The notes beneath the pieces were generated by a model. It was given only the letters and a program-made list of their open reading frames with translations. It was not told where the DNA came from and made no database searches. A stretch of DNA of 61,381 nucleotides from Coxiellaceae bacterium UBA1530 (GTDB lineage: Bacteria; Pseudomonadota; Gammaproteobacteria; Coxiellales; Coxiellaceae), in contig DCQA01000040.1 of assembly GCA_002323325.1 (NCBI GenBank), positions 1-61,381 on the forward strand, in the 5' to 3' direction. Each line of letters starts with the position of its first letter. Within the stretch, counting starts at the first letter, position 1. Below, piece by piece: positions 1 through 8,246 of this stretch. The position numbers were made by a program, and so were the translations under genes.

Positions 1-992
1 ACCATCCAGAGTCCACCAAAAATGAGCTGGTAGTTAATTATTTTTTGAAGCTTTGATTTGCGATTAGAGTTATAAATATTTGAGTACTTTGGATTAATAA
101 TTTTAGAGAATGCGTTTACTAATGCCGTGCTGATTGAGCTAATAAAAAAACAATAAAATAGTTTCCTAGCATGGTATCGTCTTTGCATATCCATTCAATG
201 ATTGTGATGGGGGCTAAACCTTGAAGTACATAGATGATAGAGTTAATTGATAGTCCGACTCCATCTTTCAGGTAGGCTCTACTCATTTTTTTTGTTATTA
301 CTTGTCGGGTAATATCTTTAATGATGATAACCTTTGGGATGATGAGTAAAGCAATTATTGCAATTATTGCAATATATTGAAGTAAACATAACATTAGGAA
401 GCCGAAAAAAATCGATAAAATAATAGAGTGCCCTTGGGCGCCACCAAAGAAGAAGTTGATGATAAAAATAACGAAAGCGCATGAATAGGTGATACTAGAT
501 GGTCCTAGCAGATGAGATGCTAATGTGTTTCTTGTGGCTAAGAGCAATGATGAATTCCAGAGTAGTAGGAGCGCAATGGGAACAATAAACTTTAAGTCAC
601 CAAAGGCGCGACGATATGCTTCACAATTTTTAAATATTAAACAAGGCATATTATTTAATTCGGTAGTTCGAAATATAATGATTATTACTAATAAAATTCC
701 AAGTATAAGTAGTGACTTTAAGAGAGTCTTTAAATTCCATTTTAAGAAAATATTTAAATTTAAAGTATCATTATTATCTTGAAGGGCAGGTAGATGTTTT
801 ATGAGTAGGGTGGTTAATCCTACAGCAAAAAAAGGAGTCAGATGAAAAATGAGAGAGAGACAGTGAAAAGTCTCCAAAGGTGGATGTTCCTAGTACATAA
901 ACAAGATAAGCATTGGAGATATTCAAAAGAAAAAACGTAATAATACCGTTGATGAATAATCCGATGACTTGAAGGGTCTCTTGTTTGTTCAT
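1..992 (-). pseudogene. Oligosaccharide flippase (MOP/Wzx-like), frameshifted and cut by the window edge
   Basis: This is the third member of a tandem array of membrane flippases; it begins at 992 and runs off the left edge. The N-terminal residues (NISNAYLVYVLG, FGDFSL) match the two intact paralogs downstream in coordinates. The frame is lost twice, each time in a simple repeat. The first is a (GA)5 tract at 851-860, where restoring one dinucleotide rejoins FGDFSL to LTPFFAVG. The second is an A7 tract at 144-150, where one extra base would rejoin GNYFIVF to ISSISTALVNAFSKIINP, which continues to base 1. Three consecutive blocks therefore align collinearly with the paralogs in different frames. 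This fits gene decay, slipped-strand phase variation or sequencing error. Family assignment is good; whether any functional product is made is unknown. Confidence 0.8.
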
Positions 993-1104
993 GGTTGATC
1001 ACTATGGTGATATTATTTAAGCACGCGAGGATGCTGTTAAAAATTTTTAATGCCGTATAGGTTGTTCTATACCTCGAGAAATCTTATTGACTTTGTTTTT
1101 ATAT

Positions 1105-2463
1105 TTAGACAAATCCAAAAATTTTTACTCTTATTCCATGATAACGAAGTAAAATCCAGCAAATTGTCGAGCAGCATATTTCACTGATCAGGTACGCATA
1201 AATAGCACCTAAATAAGAGAAGAGAGGAATCATGAAATAGCACAGTATACCAATTGTTAAAAACTGAAGAATAGAGATAGGATATAGTGCTTTATTCATG
1301 TCATTGTATAAGCAAATACTCTCTGATATTCCTGTTAGGCTAAAGAGATAGCTTCCACTCATTAATAGTATGATAGCGAAGGTGGCGTGATCAAAGTTGA
1401 TACTGTAGGCCTTGAATATAGGTCCTTTAAACAAGAGTAACACTGCTATACAAAATGCCAGCCATAACAATCCTGCGATTGCCTGTAAATTTATGAATTT
1501 CTGTAATGAGGATAGTCGATCACTATTCTCTAGTCCAGAAAGGTGGGGAGCTACCAAAAACCGTATAGCTCCACTCAGTACCCCATAGATGGCTGAAATT
1601 TTTGATATAATGACGTAGTGCCCAAGAACAACCTCATTGGGAGACAGCCACTCTATCATTAGCATGGTGATAAGTCCCATGGCAACGTAAATGATGCTGT
1701 TGAGCATTAAGCCAATCCCAGTTTTTAAATAAAACGAACTAGTATCATGAGGGACTGTTTGTTTTCTAATTTGACTAATTGAGAGTATCTCTGGCTTCAA
1801 AATTGCAAAGTAAATACTCGAGTACTGGGCAATACAAAGAATAAAAAATCCAATAAAGATAGCTGATAGTAATTGATAGTGTCCTATGCTCTCTAGATAA
1901 ATATCGAAAATAAAAATTACCAACGCACAGACATAGGTGATGCTCCCTTGGCCAAGAATGTTTGCTGATAATGCGTTTTTAGTGGCATTTAGTAGCGATG
2001 TATTCCAGATAAGTAATAAGACAACAGGAATAAGAAAAAAAAGATCAAAAAAGAAATGTCGATAATGGATACAGTTCTCGACAAGGCATGGAATATGTTT
2101 ATTGATAGATTCATTAAGATGAGTGGCTCTTAGGAAGACCGCCGCTATGATTACTATTAGAACAACGATAAAAGATCTTTGAAGAACTTTTGTATTCCAT
2201 TTTAGGAAAATACTTGTCTTTTCTTCTGATGGGTTTTTCATATAAATCGGAAGAAACTTTGTCAGCAGTGATGTAATGCCAACTGAAAAAAATGGAGTTA
2301 AAGAAAATATGAGACCGATCGTCAGTGAGAAATCACCGTAGGATGCATGTCCTAATACACGAACAAGATAAGCATTCGCCGTGTTCATGACAAAATAAGA
2401 AATCAGACCAGTCAAGAATAGCATCAAGAATTGCTTAGAGTTTTTTTTGTCTAAAATCATCAT
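1105..2463 (-). CDS. Oligosaccharide flippase family membrane protein (MOP superfamily)
   Basis: A polytopic inner-membrane protein of about 452 residues, mostly hydrophobic helices. The N-terminal pattern (MNTANAYLVRVLG, YGDFSLTIGLIFSLTPFF) is typical of Wzx/MATE-like lipid-linked glycan flippases. Its paralogs lie on both sides. A periplasmic or cytoplasmic loop carries PCLVENC, a cysteine pair conserved in all three copies. An ATG at 2493 is also in frame, but AAGGACG stands just before the ATG at 2463, and this start aligns with the start of the neighbouring paralog. No glycosyltransferase is visible nearby, so the substrate cannot be named. Confidence 0.85.
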   Translation of the reverse strand: MMILDKKNSKQFLMLFLTGLISYFVMNTANAYLVRVLGHASYGDFSLTIGLIFSLTPFFSVGITSLLTKFLPIYMKNPSEEKTSIFLKWNTKVLQRSFIVVLIVIIAAVFLRATHLNESINKHIPCLVENCIHYRHFFFDLFFLIPVVLLLIWNTSLLNATKNALSANILGQGSITYVCALVIFIFDIYLESIGHYQLLSAIFIGFFILCIAQYSSIYFAILKPEILSISQIRKQTVPHDTSSFYLKTGIGLMLNSIIYVAMGLITMLMIEWLSPNEVVLGHYVIISKISAIYGVLSGAIRFLVAPHLSGLENSDRLSSLQKFINLQAIAGLLWLAFCIAVLLLFKGPIFKAYSINFDHATFAIILLMSGSYLFSLTGISESICLYNDMNKALYPISILQFLTIGILCYFMIPLFSYLGAIYAYLISEICCSTICWILLRYHGIRVKIFGFV

Positions 2464-2542
2464 CGTTCGTCCTTGTTTGTTATAAGTCATCAAAACATTC
2501 GGTAGACAACTATGATCAATATTAAAATAAAAGCCATGTCTT

Positions 2543-3892
2543 TTAAAGGATGCTAATAATTTTGATCTTGATTTGGCTCGATCGCATAATAAGCCAGCAT
2601 ATTACCCCGCATACGATTTCACTCATGATGGTTGAGTAAATAGCACCGACGTAGCTAAATCGTGGAATAAAAATCACATTTAAAACGGCAAGAAAAATCA
2701 GTTGAAATGCAGAGACAAGATATAGTTTTTTATTTTGATCATTAAACATGCAGATATTTTGAGCTTTAATAAGTATACCAAAAAATACATAGTTGAAAAT
2801 GAGTAATAAGGTGATTGAGAAAGTCGCGTATTCAAAATTAATATCATAGGCTTGGAATATCATCGGTTTAAAGGAGAAGAATACACTGAGACATATGGCT
2901 AGCCACACAAGGTTGACGAGGTGATTAAAATTAATGAGATTTTGTAATTTTTTCAATCTCGACTCATCGTGTAGTCCTGATAGATATGGGTTTATCAAAA
3001 AATTTAATGCAATGATTGATATCATTGACATTGAAGAGATCTTCATGACTATGACGTAGTGTCCTAATGCTGATTCATTGTTTGTAAGCCACTCAATCAT
3101 GAGCATGCTAATTAAGCCTAGTGCTATGTACGACAGTGAATTAGCTAGTAGCCCAATTCCTTTTTTGAAAAAAAACTGACGAGTTTCTGTGTGGATGGTA
3201 GGTAACTTAATTTCTGATAGTGACAATTGTTGGGGCTTTAAAATTAGGAAATAGATCGCCAAGTACTGCAGGCTGCAAAGCAATAAGAAGCTTACAAAAA
3301 TACTAACGAGGATAGTATTGTTATTAAAAGAAGTAAAAAGAATTTCTGCCAAGAATATGATAAATGCACACACGTAAGTGATATTAGAAGATCCAAGTAA
3401 ATTCGCAAAAATTGAATGTTTAGTGGCATTGAGTAGCGAACTATTCCAGATAAGCAGTAGTGCTACGGGCACAAGAAACTGCAGATCTCCAACAAAGTGC
3501 CGGTACGAATGACATTTTTCAATGATGCACGGTATCGAGTTATTGATCTGTGTTAATCGCAAAATTGTAATAGTAAGAATGATGACTGATATTATCACTA
3601 GTGATTTTTTAAGAGTTTGAATGTTCCATTTCATAAAAACATTCATGTTGGTCTTTGAAGATTTTCCGATATAGATAGGAAGATATTTCGTTGTTAGTGT
3701 GGTGATACCAACTGCAAATATCGGTGTTAATGAGAATATCATCGAAATTGTCAGCGAAAAGTCGCCATAGGCCTCTTGCCCTAGAGTATTAACAAGATAG
3801 GCATTGGCCGTATTCATAATGAAATATGATATTAAGCCTGTGAAAAACAATCCAATGAACTGCTTAAAAGCTTGTTGGTCGATTCTTATCAT
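2543..3892 (-). CDS. Oligosaccharide flippase family membrane protein (MOP superfamily), paralog
   Basis: This 449-residue multi-spanning protein is closely related to the neighbouring flippase, sharing for example TGLISYF-MNTANAYLV, GDFSLTI, SLTP-FAVGIT and a loop with PCIIEKC followed by YRH. It has roughly 12 hydrophobic segments, as expected for the MOP exporters that move undecaprenyl-linked sugars across the inner membrane. The start ATG at 3892 aligns with the paralog's chosen start; the Shine-Dalgarno sequence is weak. It is the first gene of a minus-strand array and probably reads toward the other two copies. The array looks like tandem duplication followed by divergence. The substrate is unknown. 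Confidence 0.85.
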   Translation of the reverse strand: MIRIDQQAFKQFIGLFFTGLISYFIMNTANAYLVNTLGQEAYGDFSLTISMIFSLTPIFAVGITTLTTKYLPIYIGKSSKTNMNVFMKWNIQTLKKSLVIISVIILTITILRLTQINNSIPCIIEKCHSYRHFVGDLQFLVPVALLLIWNSSLLNATKHSIFANLLGSSNITYVCAFIIFLAEILFTSFNNNTILVSIFVSFLLLCSLQYLAIYFLILKPQQLSLSEIKLPTIHTETRQFFFKKGIGLLANSLSYIALGLISMLMIEWLTNNESALGHYVIVMKISSMSMISIIALNFLINPYLSGLHDESRLKKLQNLINFNHLVNLVWLAICLSVFFSFKPMIFQAYDINFEYATFSITLLLIFNYVFFGILIKAQNICMFNDQNKKLYLVSAFQLIFLAVLNVIFIPRFSYVGAIYSTIMSEIVCGVICWLIMRSSQIKIKIISIL

Positions 3893-4010
3893 GGGAGTTA
3901 TCTTGTTTCTGAATGGTTTTAATTTAAGCTAATGTAATTTTCAGAACATTTCAATGATAGTTTTAAGATACGATTGTATCAGGGAAGGGTTACTTACCAA
4001 AATATGAGGG

Positions 4011-5297
4011 TTATTCTGTAACTTGAATGCGAGGCTTTGGGAACCGCAATGTGACACATAATCCGTGTGGAATCTGATTGGTGAGGGTTATAGAACCGTT
4101 ATGTGCCTTCATGATATCTTGTGTAACCGCTAATCCCAGTCCCGTACCGCCTGTTTCACGATTGCGAGAATGTTCGGAACGATAAAATGGAGTAAGCACT
4201 TGTTCCAACTCATCATCGGGTATACCAGGACCATCATCCGTGATATAGACAAAGATAGATCGGTGTTTGATGCTTGTTTGAATAGAGACGTTGGTTGCAT
4301 AACGAGTGGCATTATTAATGATATTACTCAACGCGCGTTTAACTGACAAGGGATGCCCGAGAACTGGTATACGGTGTTCAATAGATTGAAGTCTCACGGA
4401 GTGTCCCAGATCTTGAGCGTCATCGCACAGAGTTCTTAGTAATGATAAAAGATCCATTTGTTGCAGGCGTTGTTGAGTGGCATCGTGTTTAGCAAAAGCA
4501 AGCGTCTCATTGATCATTTGTTCCATTTCACTCAAATCATGGGTGAATGCTTGTGTCACTTTAGGATCTTGAATGAGCTGTGCACGTAACTTTAGTCTAG
4601 TGATTGGAGTGCGTAAATCATGGGAGATCGCAGCTAACATCTGGGTGCGATCGCGGATAAGGTCTTGAATCCGTGTCTGCATTTGATTGAGTGCCGTTGC
4701 TGTTTCTCGGACAATCTTCGGGCCGTAAATATCGAGTGGCTGTGTATCTAGATCAATTCCAAGCCGGTCAGCAGCATGTTTAAACTTAGCGAGTGGTTTG
4801 GTAAAGCGATAAATTGACCAAGCAGAGATGAAGATAGAACCAAAAATAATAACTTCGATGACTATGAATAGCATCTGTTTGAGAAAAACACTGCTGTAGA
4901 CAGAGGCTTGAATATTCAGCCATTGATTGGGTGATAGTAAGATCGAAATTGAGAAGTTACCCAGTTTTTGATTATGAAGAGCATGGTTGATTGACCAATA
5001 GGAGACATGCTGAAATTTGGATTCAGAGTTAGGTGTGCTGTCCAGTGTCGTGTTTATGTAGGGATCTGCTAAAGCAGCAACAGCTTGTTGACGAAGAGGG
5101 GTAGGTGTAGTTTCAATCGAGTTAACGATGTTAAGAATTTTTTGTATGACAACTTGCCTTTCGCGATATTGTTTATCCTCATTGTTTTGATGAAAGTAGG
5201 TTGTAAGCACAATAAAATGTAAAAGAAGAAAAATTGTTAAAGCGCTCAAGATAAACTTTCCACTCATTCCTTTTGCAATGCGTTCTAATGTCTTCAT
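4011..5297 (-). CDS. EnvZ-type sensor histidine kinase
   Basis: A 428-residue membrane kinase that should phosphorylate the response regulator encoded just upstream. A first membrane helix (about 14-34) is followed by a periplasmic region to about 138, a second helix (about 139-163), HAMP to about 215, and the dimerisation/phosphoacceptor box AAISHDLRTPITRL with His226. The C-terminal ATPase domain shows the N box (NIINNATRYA), the G1 box (DDGPGIPDDE) and the G2 box (GGTGLGLAV). Its ATG overlaps the regulator's stop codon by 4 nt (ATGA), so translation is probably coupled. The sensory region resembles no ligand-binding domain I recognise, so the stimulus is unknown. Confidence 0.95.
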   Translation of the reverse strand: MKTLERIAKGMSGKFILSALTIFLLLHFIVLTTYFHQNNEDKQYRERQVVIQKILNIVNSIETTPTPLRQQAVAALADPYINTTLDSTPNSESKFQHVSYWSINHALHNQKLGNFSISILLSPNQWLNIQASVYSSVFLKQMLFIVIEVIIFGSIFISAWSIYRFTKPLAKFKHAADRLGIDLDTQPLDIYGPKIVRETATALNQMQTRIQDLIRDRTQMLAAISHDLRTPITRLKLRAQLIQDPKVTQAFTHDLSEMEQMINETLAFAKHDATQQRLQQMDLLSLLRTLCDDAQDLGHSVRLQSIEHRIPVLGHPLSVKRALSNIINNATRYATNVSIQTSIKHRSIFVYITDDGPGIPDDELEQVLTPFYRSEHSRNRETGGTGLGLAVTQDIMKAHNGSITLTNQIPHGLCVTLRFPKPRIQVTE

Positions 5298-6019
5298 GAG
5301 CGCTTGACCGAGGTAGCTAAAACATAACCACCCCCACGAACGGTTTTGATCAATTGAGGGTTTTTGGGGTCAACTTCAATTTTTTGACGTAAACGAGAGA
5401 TTTGAATGTCGATACTACGATCGTAGGGGGATGCTTCACGATGTTTTGTGGTGTCGAGTAAAAAGTCACGACTTAAGACATGCTCTGGGTGATCCACAAA
5501 GGTTTGTAGTAATAAAAATTCACCGCTACTGAGACTGATGTCGAGTTGGTCGGGTGATATAAGGCGTCGAGTGGTTGTGTCGAGTGTCCAGCCAGCAAAG
5601 GAGTAAGATTTACCCTTGTGTTCGTCCACAGGCTCAATATCTTGTTCGCCTTGGGAGCGTCTTAAAACGGCTTTGATTCTGGCAAGCAGTGTGCGTGGAT
5701 TAAATGGTTTGTTGATGAAGTCGTCTGCACCTATTTCCAGTGCGAGTATATGTTCAATGTCCTCTGTGACAGCGGTAAGCATAACAATGGGCACTTGAGA
5801 TGATTGACGTACGGCTTTGCATAAAGTCATACCGTCTTCACCTGGCATCATGATGTCAAGGATGATGAGGTCAATCGGGTGCGCATTAAGATTGGCTCGC
5901 ATTTGGTCGCCGTTTTTGGCTGCATGTACCTTAAAGCCATGTTGTTGTAAGAATTCGCAAAGTAATTCTCGAATACCTTGGTCATCGTCAACGACGAGAA
6001 TGTGAGTGGAGTTATTCAT
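5294..6019 (-). CDS. OmpR-family response regulator
   Basis: A 241-residue DNA-binding regulator. The receiver domain (1-120) has the acidic pocket DDD at 11-13, the phosphoacceptor Asp55 in LIILDIMMPGEDG, the conserved Thr in VMLTA and the Lys in NKPFNP. The C-terminal winged helix ends in the family signature YDRSIDIQISRLRQKIE and TVRGGGYVL. It is the first gene of a two-gene operon with the kinase. A tandem 11-bp repeat and a -10 element lie immediately upstream (6027-6069), suggesting autoregulation. It is of the OmpR/RstA/PhoP class; the orthologous name is not certain. Confidence 0.95.
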   Translation of the reverse strand: MNNSTHILVVDDDQGIRELLCEFLQQHGFKVHAAKNGDQMRANLNAHPIDLIILDIMMPGEDGMTLCKAVRQSSQVPIVMLTAVTEDIEHILALEIGADDFINKPFNPRTLLARIKAVLRRSQGEQDIEPVDEHKGKSYSFAGWTLDTTTRRLISPDQLDISLSSGEFLLLQTFVDHPEHVLSRDFLLDTTKHREASPYDRSIDIQISRLRQKIEVDPKNPQLIKTVRGGGYVLATSVKRS

Positions 6020-6026
6020 GAGTTGC

Positions 6027-6069
6027 AGTATATCAGAAGGTTATCTCAGGTCCATCTAAGGTCCATCTA
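6027..6069 (-). promoter_or_regulatory. Tandem 11-bp direct-repeat operator and promoter of the two-component operon
   Basis: Two perfect adjacent copies of TAGATGGACCT (minus strand) occupy 6048-6069. A -10-like TATACT lies at 6027-6032, and TGGACC in the promoter-proximal repeat falls about 16 bp upstream of it, at the -35 position. OmpR-family regulators typically bind head-to-tail repeats with an 11-bp period overlapping -35, so this is probably the autoregulatory site. The predicted transcript start is at or next to the ATG at 6019, giving a very short or absent leader. Confidence 0.55.
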
Positions 6070-6080
6070 GAAATGTAGGT

Positions 6081-8012
6081 TTACATGACAGAGCAGGAGC
6101 TTTCCTTTTTTGGGATTTTATAGGTGACTTTAGTGTCTTCGGCTGTGGTATTGGTGTTTTCGGCTCTGGTAGTAGTAGGCTGGGCAAATAAGCCACATAG
6201 TTTTAAATTACCCAAGTCACTAGTGTTGTCTGAAGGAAGTTCTGTTATTCGTAGTTTGCGTAATTTATCTTCTGTTTCTCTAGGTTCTGGTTTTATTTTT
6301 GCAGATTGACTAAAAAGGCGCGAACAAAAACACGAATAAAAATATGAGATCATCTTACACATTGAATTTGAAAATGAGGTATTGATCTCTGATAAATGTT
6401 TATTACCTTCCCAGTGATTTTGGAGAGTGTTGTTCATTTTTTGGATTAGTTGTGAAATTGTATCACCTTTGTTTTTTTCGCCATTCAAGTAATCATTGGC
6501 GTTCTGGATCAGCTTATCTGAAATTTTTATACCATCTACACCAACATGTCTTGGTGGAGTTTGAGAGGTGGTCCAAGGGTAAAACCAAGAAAAGTATGAT
6601 GAGGATTGTGTTACTTTTTCAGAAGGGTTGAGTGCAAGTTCAAGTAATTGTTCTTGTAAGCGTATGTCTTGTATTGAGCGGAATAGATGAAAGAGTGCCG
6701 CTAAGTGTTCCTTATTTAAATTATTTTCCTTTAGGTTTTCTATGTATTGTTTAACTCCAGAGAATTCACCTATGGTTTCATTAACTGTTCCATAGTTGGT
6801 GAGTTCACTACTTACCATGGATTTAACGTTATCGAAATCATTTGTTTTTTGACGTGTAACGCTACTACGAGCCACTAGTGCTTTGTGGTCGCTAGGGTTT
6901 CTTTTACTTTCAACATATACAGCTTCTTGAATCTCTATTTTCGAAGCAGGGCCACCCAGTGTGACCATAAGGTCGAGTGGTCCTGTATCTGTTTCGACAC
7001 GCTGCTCTTCTGAGCTATGGCTAGTCTCACTGGCTGTATCATCATGGATACACAGTTCATCAGTTTTGACTGATGAACTGTTTTGTGAGGGTCTTTTTGG
7101 TGTCATTGCGCGTATCTTAGAGCTTTTCAGGTAAGAGCATGCCTGTTCAGGAAATATAGTCTTAAAGCCATTACTATCGAGGGTAAAGCGATCGATATTA
7201 GGGTTGGGGTCCTTTAGTGGAGAGAAGGATTGTTCAGACGAAGTTGTCTGTGAGTTTGAAGAACGAGGAGTTGATGGGTCAGTACTATCAGAAATACGGA
7301 GTTCGCTGTTTCTATAATTTAAATCACCAAGTAAAAACCGGTAGGAGTAGTCATGTGCTTTTGCATTAAGCGCATCGTAATCAAGAAAATCGCCTGTTGG
7401 GAAATGCTGCACCATGTTCATTAATTCAAGATTGCGACGATATGCGCCGTCTTTTTTATCTGAGGAGAGGTGTGCTCCATGAAATGTCAGAGGGATTGAA
7501 TGCTTGACTGATGTGTCTTCGCTGTTTGTGGAGTAAGTTGCTGTGAAAGTTGAGGTTACTCCTCCTTTTCCTTGGTTATGATCAGCACGATAGTGTTCGT
7601 GATGCAGATCTGAGATCTTTACGTCGGTAGGTGCAAAGATAAATGTGCCTTGCCAGGATGTCGGATTGTGAGGTTTTGTAATGGCCCTAAAAGACGCTTT
7701 CTCTTGGTTCGTACCTTCTTGCAAAGTAAATGTTTTTTTTGCATCAACATTACTGTTGATAGCTTTAAGGAGTCGAGTTTGAAAACCAGTCTTAGTCCAA
7801 CCTGTGTGCTCTTGAAGAGCGAGTGCAATGATACTGTTGGAGTTATTCTTGGTGTGTTCAGTAATCTCATTGACTATTTTTTCGATGTATGTGGAATCAG
7901 GCTTGCTAAAAGGCAAGCTAAAAAAACCAGATTTTTGTTGGCCGTTTTTGAGACCTAAGTTATAACTCACGGAAATAAGTTGAAGATCTTCGTTGTTTAC
8001 TAGGTTGGCCAT
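6081..8012 (-). CDS. Inositol polyphosphate 5-phosphatase-like protein with C-terminal CaaX box; candidate host-directed effector
   Basis: Numbered from the ATG at 8012 (643 residues), the protein carries the ordered motifs of the eukaryotic inositol 5-phosphatase branch of the exonuclease-endonuclease-phosphatase fold. These are YNLG (N18), LQE (metal-binding E68), GKGGV (148-152, as in NKGGV), GAHLSS (H181, as in NSHL), FLLGDLNYR (229-234) and NPSDHKALV (374-376). A Ser/Thr-rich insertion separates the last two. The last four residues are CSVM, preceded by KIPKKESS, a classic farnesylation (CaaX) signal. There is no signal peptide. An in-frame TTG at 8111 would add 33 residues, but AGAGGA precedes the 8012 ATG. 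The likely role, dephosphorylating host phosphoinositides at a membrane, is inference. It stands alone, divergent from argS. Confidence 0.75.
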   Translation of the reverse strand: MANLVNNEDLQLISVSYNLGLKNGQQKSGFFSLPFSKPDSTYIEKIVNEITEHTKNNSNSIIALALQEHTGWTKTGFQTRLLKAINSNVDAKKTFTLQEGTNQEKASFRAITKPHNPTSWQGTFIFAPTDVKISDLHHEHYRADHNQGKGGVTSTFTATYSTNSEDTSVKHSIPLTFHGAHLSSDKKDGAYRRNLELMNMVQHFPTGDFLDYDALNAKAHDYSYRFLLGDLNYRNSELRISDSTDPSTPRSSNSQTTSSEQSFSPLKDPNPNIDRFTLDSNGFKTIFPEQACSYLKSSKIRAMTPKRPSQNSSSVKTDELCIHDDTASETSHSSEEQRVETDTGPLDLMVTLGGPASKIEIQEAVYVESKRNPSDHKALVARSSVTRQKTNDFDNVKSMVSSELTNYGTVNETIGEFSGVKQYIENLKENNLNKEHLAALFHLFRSIQDIRLQEQLLELALNPSEKVTQSSSYFSWFYPWTTSQTPPRHVGVDGIKISDKLIQNANDYLNGEKNKGDTISQLIQKMNNTLQNHWEGNKHLSEINTSFSNSMCKMISYFYSCFCSRLFSQSAKIKPEPRETEDKLRKLRITELPSDNTSDLGNLKLCGLFAQPTTTRAENTNTTAEDTKVTYKIPKKESSCSVM

Positions 8013-8246
8013 CAGACCGTCCTCTGGGTCGCTTAACTTATGGATCAGTGTACGCAGCTTGCGTAACAGCCAGATGTCAAAATGAATGAGTTTTGTATCA
8101 AAGTGTGACAATTGAGCTTAAGGAAATCTTAAATCGAGCAACTTGCTGTTTTTATTGAACTTTGTTTTATCATTATGGCCTGCGGTTTGTTCATGCAGAG
8201 AAATCAGGTACACTCTGGCCTTATTTTTTTATGCGAGCATGATGCC

